Shown here piece after piece: positions 31,811-39,621 of a stretch of DNA of 64,000 nucleotides (the stretch's first letter is position 1; each line of letters opens with the position of its first letter). A program made the position numbers and the translations under genes. The notes under the pieces are model-generated. The model was given only the letters and a program-made list of their open reading frames with translations, had not been told where the DNA came from and did no database searches. The DNA lies in assembly GCF_019041915.1 (NCBI RefSeq), contig NZ_JAHPYF010000007.1:76287-140286 (forward strand). The letters run 5' to 3'. This stretch comes from Collinsella sp. MSK.8.10. Its GTDB lineage: Bacteria; Actinomycetota; Coriobacteriia; Coriobacteriales; Coriobacteriaceae.

Positions 31811-31987
31811 CGTGGCGTTCCCAGTGTGCGGCGGAGGGGGCGGGCCTGAGACATATTAAGGTTGTCGCGAGTTCCGCACGAACAGGAGAGCACTTAATGT
31901 GCTCTCCGTCGTGAGCAGGACTGTAGAGCAGCAACCTTAATATGTCTCAGGCCCGCCCCCTCCGCCGCACACTGGGAACGTGCCACG
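31811..31987. repeat. 177-bp palindrome between the phosphatase gene and rplC
   Basis: Perfect 48-bp arms (31817-31864 and 31932-31979) extend by a further six bases each side with a two-base bulge. The centre contains the 17-base GAGCACTTAATGTGCTC. The core from AAGGTT (31858) to AACCTT (31938) aligns with that of the palindrome at 1741-1991, including TTCCGCACGA on the left and AGGACT on the right. The outer arms are unrelated between the two loci. No T-run terminator follows. Confidence 0.9.
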
Positions 31988-32032
31988 CACTTTACCTGCG
32001 TAAACAATGTGAGTGAAATATGAATCTCGATG

Positions 32033-32056
32033 GATACGCCCGCAGCCGTGTATACT
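32033..32056 (+). promoter_or_regulatory. Candidate promoter and shared motif upstream of rplC
   Basis: GGATACGCCCG (from 32032) is followed by CCGTG and a -10-like TATACT (32051-32056). The same GGAYACGCCCG...CGTG arrangement lies before rplB (33898) and rpsL (14748). No good -35 is visible. The 190-nt stretch that follows would be an untranslated leader. Confidence 0.4.
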
Positions 32057-32167
32057 AAACAGCTGTGTGTAACCAGGGGAGTATTCTGGCTGGACAAAAT
32101 GCCTGCTTAATAGGGTTGTCAGGTAGTCCGGGCGAAATACAAGGCTGGGGAGCACGTCGTGTAAGTA

Positions 32168-32219
32168 GTGGTCCTCTAGGGGCGTACGCTCGGTGGTGTA
32201 CGCATTGTCCCAAGACCAC
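32168..32219 (+). ncRNA. Structured 5' leader of the rplC operon
   Basis: GTGGTC (32168) pairs with GACCAC (32214). Inside it GGG/CCC and GCGTAC/GTACGC can also pair, giving a long interrupted stem that ends 20 nt before the start codon. The Shine-Dalgarno of rplC is weak. The position suggests an autogenous control site for one of the operon products, but it matches no leader I can name. Confidence 0.4.
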
Positions 32220-32239
32220 GCGAGAGTTGGGATCATATC

Positions 32240-32860
32240 TTGATCAGCATGATTCTCGGCCGCAAGATTGGCATGACCCAGGTTTGGGACGAGGACGACA
32301 ACGTCGTTCCCGTCACGGTCATCCAGGCTGGCCCCTGCGCTGTCTCGCAGGTTAAAACTCAGGCAACCGACGGCTATGACGCCGTCCAGATCGGTTTCGG
32401 CGACATCAAGGCCAAGAACGTGAACAAGCCCATGGCTGGTCACTTCGCCAAGGCTGGCGTCGAGCCTGTCCGCTTCCTTCGTGAGGTCCGCGTCGAGAAC
32501 GGCGAGGAGCACAAGGTCGGCGAGGTCGTCACCGTCGCTGATTTCGCTGATGTCGAGAAGGTCGACGTCATCGGTACCTCCAAGGGTAAGGGCTTCCAGG
32601 GTCGCATCAAGCGCTGGGGTCAGCGCCGCGGTCCTATGACGCATGGTTCTCACTTCCAGCGTCACCCCGGTTCTATCGGTCAGTGCGCCTATCCTGCGCG
32701 CGTCCTCAAGGGCGTCAAGATGGCCGGTCACATGGGTAACGAGCGCGTTACCGTCAAGAACCTTTCCGTTGTCCGCATCGATGCCGAGCAGAACCTCATC
32801 TTGGTCAAGGGCGCTGTCCCGGGTGCCAAGAATGGTCTCGTCGCCATCCGTATGGCCTAA
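32240..32860 (+). CDS. rplC: 50S ribosomal protein L3
   Basis: An L3 of about 206 residues that binds near the peptidyl-transferase centre. The typical start [14 protein letters not shown] is followed by [44 protein letters not shown] marks the conserved central loop in the usual place. TTG 32240 has TTGGGA at seven bases. ATG 32249 is possible but has a worse spacing. It is the first gene of the S10-type operon here because rpsJ is elsewhere. Confidence 0.95.
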   Translation: MISMILGRKIGMTQVWDEDDNVVPVTVIQAGPCAVSQVKTQATDGYDAVQIGFGDIKAKNVNKPMAGHFAKAGVEPVRFLREVRVENGEEHKVGEVVTVADFADVEKVDVIGTSKGKGFQGRIKRWGQRRGPMTHGSHFQRHPGSIGQCAYPARVLKGVKMAGHMGNERVTVKNLSVVRIDAEQNLILVKGAVPGAKNGLVAIRMA

Positions 32861-32906
32861 GGGCCCAGCCCATTTAGCCCAGCGTCATACCAAGGAGAAC
32901 ACTTAA

Positions 32907-33533
32907 ATGGCAAAGTTTGAAGTAAAGAACAGCGAGGGCAAGAAGGTCGCCGAGGCCGAGCTCGCCGCTGAGGTGTACGGCATCGAGCCGAACATCCACG
33001 TTATGCACCACATCGTCAAGTGCCAGATGGCCTCTTGGCGTCAGGGCACCCAGTCCGCTAAGGGCCGCTCTGAGGTTTCCGGTGGCGGCAAGAAGCCTTG
33101 GCGTCAGAAGGGCACCGGCCGTGCCCGCCAGGGTTCCATCCGTGCTGCCCAGTGGCGTCACGGTGGCGTTGTCTTCGCCCCCAAGCCCCGTTCCTACGCT
33201 AAGCGTATGAACAACAAGGAGGTCAAGCTGGCTATGCGCTCCGCGCTGTCCGCCAAGCTGGCCGATGGCGAGCTCGTGCTCGTCGACGACTACGGCTTCG
33301 AGAAGCCTTCCACCAAGGCTGCCGTCGCCATGCTCAAGGCTCTCGGCCTTGAGGGCAAGCGTCTGACCATCATCGTTCGCGATGAGGACGTCAACGCCTA
33401 CCTGTCGTTCCGCAACATTCCCAAGACGTTCATCATCACCGCTGACGAGGCCAACACCTACGATCTCGTCAACAACAACGCCGTGCTGATGCCCGCCGAC
33501 ATCGCCGCTCACTTCGGGGAGGTGCTTGCATAA
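32907..33533 (+). CDS. rplD: 50S ribosomal protein L4
   Basis: 208 residues. Conserved core: RQGTQSAKGRSEVSGGGKKPWRQKGTGRARQGS-type loop, read here in two parts as KGRSEVSGGGKKPW and RQKGTGRARQGSIRA. L4 represses the S10 operon in E. coli. Whether it acts on the leader here is untested. Good AAGGAGA before the ATG. It abuts rplW with no gap. Confidence 0.96.
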   Translation: MAKFEVKNSEGKKVAEAELAAEVYGIEPNIHVMHHIVKCQMASWRQGTQSAKGRSEVSGGGKKPWRQKGTGRARQGSIRAAQWRHGGVVFAPKPRSYAKRMNNKEVKLAMRSALSAKLADGELVLVDDYGFEKPSTKAAVAMLKALGLEGKRLTIIVRDEDVNAYLSFRNIPKTFIITADEANTYDLVNNNAVLMPADIAAHFGEVLA

Positions 33534-33821
33534 ATGACCGCCCACGAGATCATCATCCGTCCGATCGTGTCCGAGCGTTCCTTCTCCGGCATGGAGCTGA
33601 ACAAGTACACGTTCGAGGTCGCCAAGGATGCTAACAAGTATCAGATCAAGGACGCTGTCGAGGAGATCTTCGGCGTCAAGGTCGTTCGCGTGAACACCCT
33701 GACGGTCAAGCCCAAGACCAAGCGCGTGCGCTATGTCGCCGGCAAGACCCGTTCTTGGAAGAAGGCCATCGTCACGCTGGCCGAGGGCGACACCATCGAG
33801 GTCTTTGGCAACCAGGCCTAA
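33534..33821 (+). CDS. rplW: 50S ribosomal protein L23
   Basis: 95 residues. Family features are IIRPIVSERSF, then YTFEVAKDANKYQIKDAVE and GVKVVRVNTL. It lies at the polypeptide exit and docks trigger factor and SRP. The ATG directly follows the rplD stop, and GGGGAGG within rplD serves as the ribosome binding site. Confidence 0.96.
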   Translation: MTAHEIIIRPIVSERSFSGMELNKYTFEVAKDANKYQIKDAVEEIFGVKVVRVNTLTVKPKTKRVRYVAGKTRSWKKAIVTLAEGDTIEVFGNQA

Positions 33822-33834
33822 GACTCGCTGCTGT

Positions 33835-33877
33835 TGAGTGAGCTCATGCCTCCCAAAAAGGGGAGGCGAGAGCTCAA
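33835..33877 (+). terminator. Hairpin between rplW and rplB
   Basis: GAGCTC-AT-GCCTCCC pairs with GGGAGGC-GA-GAGCTC around an A-rich loop and is followed by AAGGTTTTGGG. The weak T run suggests a partial terminator or processing site inside the operon. A -10-like TATAAA (33889-33894) and the GGACACGCCCG motif follow at once, so rplB may also have its own promoter. Confidence 0.55.
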
Positions 33878-33888
33878 GGTTTTGGGCG

Positions 33889-33920
33889 TATAAAATGGAC
33901 ACGCCCGGAACCGTGTATAC
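33889..33920 (+). promoter_or_regulatory. Possible internal promoter before rplB
   Basis: TATAAA (33889-33894) is followed by GGACACGCCCG and CCGTGTATAC, closely matching the block upstream of rplC (32032-32056). No clear -35 was found. It sits directly after the hairpin at 33835-33877. Confidence 0.35.
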
Positions 33921-34000
33921 GTCCGGTGTCATCGCACCCGAGGCAGAACCTCGAATCCCTGTCTGCGATGGCTAACGGATTCCTATTGAAAGGGATTGTA

Positions 34001-34831
34001 ATGGCTGTAAAGCACCTTAAGCCGACCTCCGCTGGTAGGCGTTGGCAGACGATCTCCGACTTCTCCGAGATCACCTGCACCAAGCCCGAGAAGTCTCTTC
34101 TCGAGCCCCTGCCCAAGAAGGCCGGTCGTAACAACAACGGCCGCATCACCACCCGCCACCAGGGCGGCGGCGTGAAGCGTCGTTACCGCGTGATCGACTT
34201 CAAGCGCAACAAGGACGGCGTGCCCGCCAAGGTCGCCACGATCGAGTACGATCCGAACCGTTCCGCTCGCATCGCTCTGCTGCACTACGCTGACGGTGAG
34301 AAGCGCTACATCCTGGCCCCCAAGGGCCTCGAGGTCGGTCAGACCATCATGTCCGGTTCTGACGCCGACATCAAGCCGGGCAACGCTCTGCCCCTCGCCG
34401 ACATCCCCGTCGGTACGCTCATCCACGCCGTCGAGTTCCAGCCGGGCAAGGGCGCTGCTATCGCCCGTTCCGCCGGTAACTCCTGCCAGCTGATGGGTAA
34501 GGAGGGCAAGTACGCCATCGTCCGTATGCCTTCCTCCGAGATGCGCCGCATCCTCGTTACCTGCCGCGCCACCGTCGGTGAGGTCGGCAACGCCGATCAC
34601 TCCAACATCGTCATCGGCAAGGCCGGCCGTAAGCGTCACATGAACGTGCGCCCGACCGTCCGCGGTACCGTCATGAACCCTGTCGACCACCCGCACGGCG
34701 GTGGCGAGGGCAAGAACCACACCTCTGGTCGTCCCTCCGTTACCCCCTGGGGTAAGCCGACGAAGGGCCTTCGTACGCGCAAGAAGAAGAAGGTCTCGAA
34801 CCAGCACATCATTCGTCGCCGTAAGAAGTAA
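34001..34831 (+). CDS. rplB: 50S ribosomal protein L2
   Basis: 276 residues. It is a central 23S rRNA-binding protein needed for peptidyl transfer. Visible are [32 protein letters not shown] and the functional C-terminal [14 protein letters not shown], which carries the conserved His. ATG 34001 follows AAAGGGA and gives [14 protein letters not shown]. Upstream in-frame ATGs would add residues foreign to the family. Confidence 0.97.
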   Translation: MAVKHLKPTSAGRRWQTISDFSEITCTKPEKSLLEPLPKKAGRNNNGRITTRHQGGGVKRRYRVIDFKRNKDGVPAKVATIEYDPNRSARIALLHYADGEKRYILAPKGLEVGQTIMSGSDADIKPGNALPLADIPVGTLIHAVEFQPGKGAAIARSAGNSCQLMGKEGKYAIVRMPSSEMRRILVTCRATVGEVGNADHSNIVIGKAGRKRHMNVRPTVRGTVMNPVDHPHGGGEGKNHTSGRPSVTPWGKPTKGLRTRKKKKVSNQHIIRRRKK

Positions 34832-34863
34832 TTTCGGATACCGAGTTTTAGGAGAAAGCACTT

Positions 34864-35124
34864 ATGAGCAGAAGTCTCAAAAAGGGCCCGTTCGTGGAGA
34901 CTCGCCTTCTCTCGCGTATCACCGCGATGAACGAGGCTGGCAAGAAGGACGTCGTGAAGACCTGGTCCCGCGCGTCCACCATCTTCCCCGAGATGGTTGG
35001 TCACACCATCGCCGTCCACGACGGCCGCAAGCATGTGCCCGTGTATGTTACCGAGTCCATGGTTGGTCACAAGCTCGGCGAGTTCGCGCCGACTCGTACG
35101 TTCCGTGGCCACAAGGCCAAATAG
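34864..35124 (+). CDS. rpsS: 30S ribosomal protein S19
   Basis: 86 residues. It begins [12 protein letters not shown] and contains [23 protein letters not shown], as in all S19 proteins, and ends [10 protein letters not shown]. It binds 16S rRNA in the small-subunit head with S13. AGGAGAAAG lies upstream of the ATG. It keeps the usual position between rplB and rplV. Confidence 0.97.
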   Translation: MSRSLKKGPFVETRLLSRITAMNEAGKKDVVKTWSRASTIFPEMVGHTIAVHDGRKHVPVYVTESMVGHKLGEFAPTRTFRGHKAK

Positions 35125-35138
35125 GGGGTTAACCGTAA

Positions 35139-35510
35139 ATGGCAACTAAGTCTATTGAAACTGAGGCCACCGAGGTTCGCGCCGTCGCTAAGTACGTGCG
35201 TGTTTCCCCCAGCAAGGCCCGCCTGGTGGTCGATCTGATCCGCCGCAAGCCTGTCGCTCAGGCCTTCGACATCCTCCACTTCTGCGACCGCGCCGTCGCC
35301 GTGGATGTCGAGAAGGTTCTCCGTTCCGCCGTTGCGAACGCCGAGAACAACAACGGTCTGCGTGCCGACAACCTGGTTGTCGCCGCTGCCTATGTTGACG
35401 AGGGTCCGACGCTTAAGCGCATCCGTCCCCGCGCCAAGGGTTCCGCTTCTCGCATTCTGAAGCGTACTTCCCACATCACCGTCGTCGTTGCTCCTCGAAA
35501 GGAGGCGTAA
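35139..35510 (+). CDS. rplV: 50S ribosomal protein L22
   Basis: 123 residues with an N-terminal extension of about ten residues ([15 protein letters not shown]) before the conserved [17 protein letters not shown]. The exit-tunnel hairpin region ends with [21 protein letters not shown]. It sits six bases before rpsC in the canonical order. Confidence 0.97.
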   Translation: MATKSIETEATEVRAVAKYVRVSPSKARLVVDLIRRKPVAQAFDILHFCDRAVAVDVEKVLRSAVANAENNNGLRADNLVVAAAYVDEGPTLKRIRPRAKGSASRILKRTSHITVVVAPRKEA

Positions 35511-35516
35511 AGCTGT

Positions 35517-36227
35517 ATGGGTCAGAAAGTCTACCCCACCGGCTTCCGTCTTGGCATCACCGAGAACTGGCGCTCCCGCTGGTTCGCAGAGAAGGATTAC
35601 GCTAAGACCCTCGGTAACGATCTCGAGATCCGCAAGTACCTCGAGAAGCGTCTTTCCCGCGCAGCTGTCTCCCGCGTCGAGATCGAGCGCGCTGGCGACA
35701 AGGTGAAGGTCATCATCCTCACCGCTCGCCCTGGCGTTGTCATCGGTAAGAAGGGTGCCGAGATCGATACCCTCCGCACCGAGCTCGAGAAGGTTGCTGG
35801 CGTCTCCAAGGGCCAGCTCTCCGTCGACGTTGTCGAGATCAAGCGCCCCGAGCTCGACGCCAACCTCGTTGCTCAGTCTATCGCCGAGCAGCTCGAGGGC
35901 CGCGTTGCCTTCCGTCGCGCCATGCGCAAGGCTGTCCAGTCCGCCCGCAAGGCCGGCGCTAAGGGCATCCGTATCCAGTGCTCCGGTCGTCTCGGCGGTG
36001 CCGAGATGGGCCGTCGTGAGTGGTACCGTGAGGGTCGCGTGCCTCTGCACACCCTCCGTGCCAAGATCGACTACGGCACGGCTGTCGCCAGCACCACCAT
36101 GGGCGCTTGCGGCGTGAAGGTCTGGATCTACCTGGGCGAGAAGCTCCCGGGCCAGCCTGTTCCCAACCCTGCACTCGAGGGCTCTTCCCGTCCTCGTCGT
36201 CGTAACTCCGAGAGGAGGGGTCAGTAG
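35517..36227 (+). CDS. rpsC: 30S ribosomal protein S3
   Basis: 236 residues. [20 protein letters not shown] start, KH domain motif [15 protein letters not shown] and the C-terminal [16 protein letters not shown] and [14 protein letters not shown]. It contributes to the mRNA entry tunnel and its helicase activity. The stop TAG overlaps the GTG start of rplP by one base. Confidence 0.97.
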   Translation: MGQKVYPTGFRLGITENWRSRWFAEKDYAKTLGNDLEIRKYLEKRLSRAAVSRVEIERAGDKVKVIILTARPGVVIGKKGAEIDTLRTELEKVAGVSKGQLSVDVVEIKRPELDANLVAQSIAEQLEGRVAFRRAMRKAVQSARKAGAKGIRIQCSGRLGGAEMGRREWYREGRVPLHTLRAKIDYGTAVASTTMGACGVKVWIYLGEKLPGQPVPNPALEGSSRPRRRNSERRGQ

Positions 36228-36730
36228 TGCTTGCCCCTAAGCGTATTCTTCACCGCAAGGTGCAGCGTGGCTCCATGAAGGGCCAGGCCAAGGGTAATAC
36301 CGAGCTGCATTTCGGCGAGTTTGGTATCCAGGCTCTCGAGGCCCATTGGATCACCAACCGTCAGATCGAGGCCGCTCGTATTGCCATGACCCGCTACATG
36401 AAGCGTGGCGGTCGTGTCTACATCACGATCTTCCCCGATAAGCCCATCACCAAGAAGCCTGCCGAGACTCGCATGGGTTCTGGTAAGGGTAACCCCGAGG
36501 AGTGGGTGGCCGTCGTCAAGCCCGGCCGCATCATGTTCGAGGTCAAGGGCGTGCCCGAGGAGGTCGCTCGCGAGGCTCTGCGTCTTGCACAGCATAAGCT
36601 TCCCATCAAGACCAAGATTGTTGCTGCCAAGAACGCTGAGCAGCGCATCGAGAAGGAGATGGCTGAGGAGGCCGCTCTCGAGGCCAAGTGGGCTGCTGAG
36701 GACGCCGCCGCCGCCAAGGAGGAGAACTAA
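36227..36730 (+). CDS. rplP: 50S ribosomal protein L16 with C-terminal extension
   Basis: 167 residues, about 30 longer than usual (137-140). The core is normal: [20 protein letters not shown], then [31 protein letters not shown] and [18 protein letters not shown]. The extra tail, from about residue 138, is Ala/Glu-rich ([19 protein letters not shown]) and is likely a charged helix. Start GTG overlaps the rpsC stop, and the stop overlaps the rpmC start (TAATG), so the three genes are translationally coupled. Confidence 0.96.
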   Translation: MLAPKRILHRKVQRGSMKGQAKGNTELHFGEFGIQALEAHWITNRQIEAARIAMTRYMKRGGRVYITIFPDKPITKKPAETRMGSGKGNPEEWVAVVKPGRIMFEVKGVPEEVAREALRLAQHKLPIKTKIVAAKNAEQRIEKEMAEEAALEAKWAAEDAAAAKEEN

Positions 36731-36945
36731 TGAAGCCCGCAGAGATTCGTGAGCTCTCGGACGCTCAGCTCGTTGAGAAGCTGAAGGAAATGCGCGCCGA
36801 GCTCTTTAACCTTCGTTTCCAGATGGCCACCAGCCAGCTGGACAACACCGCTCGCGTCAACACCGTGAAGAAGGACATCGCTCGCGTCCTCACGGAGCAG
36901 CGCGCCCGCGAGATCGCAGCGGAGAAGTCCGCTGTCGCCGAGTAG
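36730..36945 (+). CDS. rpmC: 50S ribosomal protein L29
   Basis: 71 residues. [20 protein letters not shown] and the diagnostic LFNLRFQMATSQLDN motif, then KKDIARVLTEQRARE. It lies near the exit tunnel next to L23. Its start overlaps the rplP stop. Confidence 0.96.
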   Translation: MKPAEIRELSDAQLVEKLKEMRAELFNLRFQMATSQLDNTARVNTVKKDIARVLTEQRAREIAAEKSAVAE

Positions 36946-36961
36946 GACCTAAGGAGAGAAC

Positions 36962-37222
36962 ATGACTGATTCGCGTAACTCGCGTAAGGTCCGTACGGGT
37001 GTCGTTACCTCCGTCTCCGGTGCCAAGACCATTGTTGTCACCATCACCGAGCACAAGCGTCACCCCAAGTACGGCAAGATGATGACCAGCTCCAAGAAGC
37101 TGCACGCTCACGACGAGGAGTGCACGGCTGGCGTGGGCGATACCGTCCGCGTTATGGAGACCCGTCCTATGTCCAAGATGAAGCGTTGGCGCCTCATCGA
37201 GGTCGTCGAGCGCGCTAAATAA
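36962..37222 (+). CDS. rpsQ: 30S ribosomal protein S17
   Basis: 86 residues. RKVRTGVVTSVSGAKTIVVTI and the conserved HPKYGKMMTSSKKLHAHDEE, then VGDTVRVMETRPMSKMKRWRL. It is a primary 16S rRNA-binding protein. AAGGAGAGAAC precedes the ATG. It ends the S10 part of the operon. A 118-bp gap separates it from rplN. Confidence 0.97.
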   Translation: MTDSRNSRKVRTGVVTSVSGAKTIVVTITEHKRHPKYGKMMTSSKKLHAHDEECTAGVGDTVRVMETRPMSKMKRWRLIEVVERAK

Positions 37223-37239
37223 GCAGTCGCTCTTACGAC

Positions 37240-37300
37240 TTGTACGTTTCCGAAGATGTGCGTATGCCTGGCTTGCATACCACGGGCCGTATAAAGGCTG
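37240..37300 (+). promoter_or_regulatory. Hairpin and possible promoter before rplN
   Basis: TTGTAC (37240) and TATGCC (37263) are 17 bp apart, a weak promoter match. They are followed by a GTATGC...GCATAC hairpin (37262-37280) and GCCGTATAAAGG. This marks a possible start of a separate spc transcript. It is only moderately supported. Confidence 0.3.
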
Positions 37301-37340
37301 CGCACCTCTCTTCGGTTCTTAGTTCGGAGGAACATCTACC

Positions 37341-37709
37341 ATGATTCAGATGCAAACCATGCTGAACGTCGCCGACAACTCCGGCGCTCGCAAGATTCGC
37401 TGCATCAAGGTGCTTGGCGGTTCCAAGCGTCGTTATGCAGGCATCGGCGATGTGTTCATCGGTGCTGTCCAGGAGGCTACCCCTGGCGCCAACGTCAAGA
37501 AGAAGGACGTTGTCCGTTGCGTCGTCGTTCGCACCGTTAAGGAGATCCGCCGCAAGGATGGCTCCTACATTCGCTTTGATGAGAACGCCTGCGTTGTCAT
37601 CAACAACGATGGTTCGCCCGTCGGCACCCGTATCTTCGGGCCTGTCGCTCGCGAGCTTCGTGACAAGAAGTACATGAAGATCGTCTCGCTCGCTCCCGAG
37701 ACCCTGTAG
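37341..37709 (+). CDS. rplN: 50S ribosomal protein L14
   Basis: 122 residues. [31 protein letters not shown] start, read as [16 protein letters not shown] then [12 protein letters not shown]. The [21 protein letters not shown] end is typical. It forms inter-subunit bridges with 16S rRNA. CGGAGGAAC precedes the ATG. It is the first spc gene here. Confidence 0.97.
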   Translation: MIQMQTMLNVADNSGARKIRCIKVLGGSKRRYAGIGDVFIGAVQEATPGANVKKKDVVRCVVVRTVKEIRRKDGSYIRFDENACVVINNDGSPVGTRIFGPVARELRDKKYMKIVSLAPETL

Positions 37710-37722
37710 TTAGGGGAGATAT

Positions 37723-38028
37723 ATGTATATCAAGAAGGGCGATAAGGTCCAGGTTCTCTCTGGTAAGGATCGCGGCAAGCAGGGCGTTATCCTGCGTGCT
37801 CTCCCCGCCGAGAACAAGGTCGTTGTCGAGGGCGTTTCGGTCGTCAAGAAGGCCGTCAAGCCCAACGCTGCCAACCAGCAGGGCGGCATCGTTTCGCAGG
37901 AGGCTCCCATCGACGCCTCCAACGTCAATCTCGTTTGCCCCGAGTGCGGTAAGGTTACCCGCGTCGGTCACGAGAAGGACGGCAAGAACAAGCTGCGCGT
38001 CTGCAAGAAGTGCGGCCACAAGTTCTAA
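37723..38028 (+). CDS. rplX: 50S ribosomal protein L24 (zinc-ribbon form)
   Basis: 101 residues. N-terminal KOW domain [20 protein letters not shown]. The C-terminal half has [11 protein letters not shown]...CKKCGHKF, a four-cysteine ribbon of the C+ type that can bind zinc. Many L24 proteins lack these cysteines. It is the last ribosomal gene here. rplE, rpsN, rpsH and the rest of spc do not follow, and a terminator comes 30 bp later. Confidence 0.96.
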   Translation: MYIKKGDKVQVLSGKDRGKQGVILRALPAENKVVVEGVSVVKKAVKPNAANQQGGIVSQEAPIDASNVNLVCPECGKVTRVGHEKDGKNKLRVCKKCGHKF

Positions 38029-38057
38029 GCTGCCCGCAACATCAAGTTGCTAGCAAA

Positions 38058-38090
38058 GGCCCGGATGCTCCACGGCACCCGGGTCTTTTT
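38058..38090 (+). terminator. Intrinsic terminator after rplX
   Basis: GGCCCGGATGC pairs with GCACCCGGGTC (one mismatch, one wobble), followed by five T. It shows that the spc operon really ends here in this genome. Confidence 0.85.
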
Positions 38091-38100
38091 CTATCCCTAC

Positions 38101-38254
38101 TCATTGGGGACAGACTTAAATGAGTGGCCGTTGAAATGCCGGCACCTGGGGGCGTTCATTTTCTGTCGGCAGCTGGGGACGACCATTCATTGGGGACAGA
38201 CTTAAATGACCAGTCGTTGGGGGGACAGTCTCTATGTGCCGGCAGTTTGGGACG
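38101..38254. repeat. REP-like short interspersed repeats
   Basis: Two exact 23-bp copies containing GGGGACAGACTTAAATGA (38101-38123 and 38187-38209) alternate with three copies of a GCCGGCA..TGGGGACG element (38137-38154, 38164-38181, 38237-38254). The GGGGACAGACTT phrase recalls REP sequences linked to RAYT transposases in other phyla. No transposase gene is present. The gap 38029-38538 holds no gene. Confidence 0.7.
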
Positions 38255-38369
38255 ATCCTTTGATGTCTGATGCCCCCAGAGGAGTGAAGTAATACAGCTG
38301 GGTCTGTCTTTTAGGGCTTTGGTGTTCCGCCCCTTTATGTTTCACAAGGATCGTCGCATGCGCATTTAC

Positions 38370-38401
38370 GCGCATAGCCTTGCGCGACAATGCGCATAGC
38401 C
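38370..38401. promoter_or_regulatory. Direct-repeat operator candidate before the oxidoreductase gene
   Basis: GCGCATAGCC occurs at 38370-38379 and 38392-38401, exactly 22 bp apart (about two helical turns). Further TGCGCAT and GCGCG words lie around it. The operon downstream encodes a DeoR regulator, which may be the binding protein. Confidence 0.4.
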
Positions 38402-38538
38402 GCGCAAACATCTGCCAACTATGGCTAAATAATGACCGATAAGCAAATAAATACGCAAACACGAGCAGATACGCGCGCAATTGTGCGACTATAGGTTTGT
38501 TAGAAATGAAGGACTTCCGATGACTCAGGAGGCACATC

Positions 38539-39618
38539 ATGGCAGATTCCAAACAGGCTCCGCTCGACGCCGAGGCAGCCGCAAAGGCGGCGTTTGCCTC
38601 GGTCCAGAATCAGCCGTTCCCAAACGACATCTTTACGGCTCCCGAGCTTCGTTGGGCTGTAATTGGGTGTGGCGTTATCGCCAACCAGATGGCTCAGTCT
38701 CTCGCCCTTGCCGGCCGAAAGCTCGCGGGCGTTGCCAACCGCACGCTGTCCAAGGCTCAGGCTTTTGCAGAGCAGTATGGCGTTGAGAAGGTCTATGGCA
38801 CGGTCGAGGATCTCTACGCCGATCCGGACATTGACGCAGTCTATATCACCACGCCGCACAACACGCATATCACCTATCTGCGAGCCGCTCTGGCAGCTGG
38901 CAAGCACGTGCTCTGCGAGAAGGCCATTACCCTCAATTCCGCCGAGCTTGACGAGGCCCGCGCCATTGCCGACGAGCACAACGTGGTCCTTATGGACGCC
39001 ACCACGGTGCTTCACATGCCCTTGTATCAGGAGCTGCGTCGTCGCATGGATGTCGGCGAGTTCGGCCGCATGAATCTCGCTCAGCTCAACTTTGGCAGCT
39101 ATAAGGAGTACGGCGACCTGACCAACCGCTTCTACAACCGTAGCCTTGCCGGTGGCGCCATGCTCGACATTGGCGTGTATGCGCTCTCCGTTATGCGCCT
39201 CTTTATGGCGAGCCAGCCCGCTGAGGTTGTCTCGCTGGGCAACACCTGTGAGACCGGTGTCGACGTTGCGGGCGGCATTGTCTGCCGTAACGCCGAGCAG
39301 CAGCTGGGTGTTGTGAGCCTTACGCTCCACTCCAAGCAGCCCAAGCGCTCGGTCATCAGCTTCGACAAGTGCTATATCGAGGTCAACGAGTATCCGCGCG
39401 CCGATCACGCGACCATCGTGTGGACTGTGGACGGCCACCGCGAGGAGGTCCACGCCGGCACCGAAGCTTACACCCTTTGCTATGAGATGGCCGATCTTGA
39501 GAAGGCCGTTGCCGGCGACGACTCCAAGCGCGAGCTGCTGGATTATGCTTCTGATGTTATGGAGCTTATGACCAAGCTCCGCGCCGATTGGGGAGTCGTG
39601 TACCCCGAGGAGGAGTAA
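38539..39618 (+). CDS. Gfo/Idh/MocA family oxidoreductase
   Basis: 359 residues. A Rossmann motif VIGCGVIANQMAQSLALAG at about residue 38 binds NAD(P). TPHNTHITYL and CEKAITLN give the Gfo/Idh signature with the lysine of the EKP-type motif (here EKA). The C-terminal alpha/beta domain includes GGAMLDIGVYALSVMRLF, as in glucose-fructose oxidoreductase and dihydrodiol-dehydrogenase-like members. A 40-residue N-terminal extension precedes the fold. GGAGG lies before the ATG. It shares an operon with the DeoR regulator three bases downstream, which suggests a sugar substrate. Confidence 0.85.
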   Translation: MADSKQAPLDAEAAAKAAFASVQNQPFPNDIFTAPELRWAVIGCGVIANQMAQSLALAGRKLAGVANRTLSKAQAFAEQYGVEKVYGTVEDLYADPDIDAVYITTPHNTHITYLRAALAAGKHVLCEKAITLNSAELDEARAIADEHNVVLMDATTVLHMPLYQELRRRMDVGEFGRMNLAQLNFGSYKEYGDLTNRFYNRSLAGGAMLDIGVYALSVMRLFMASQPAEVVSLGNTCETGVDVAGGIVCRNAEQQLGVVSLTLHSKQPKRSVISFDKCYIEVNEYPRADHATIVWTVDGHREEVHAGTEAYTLCYEMADLEKAVAGDDSKRELLDYASDVMELMTKLRADWGVVYPEEE

Positions 39619-39621
39619 GCG

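Noticed and set aside
38029..38538. Hidden ribosomal gene (rplE or rpsN) after rplX
   Set aside because: No frame of the right length or motif follows. A terminator and repeats occupy the gap.
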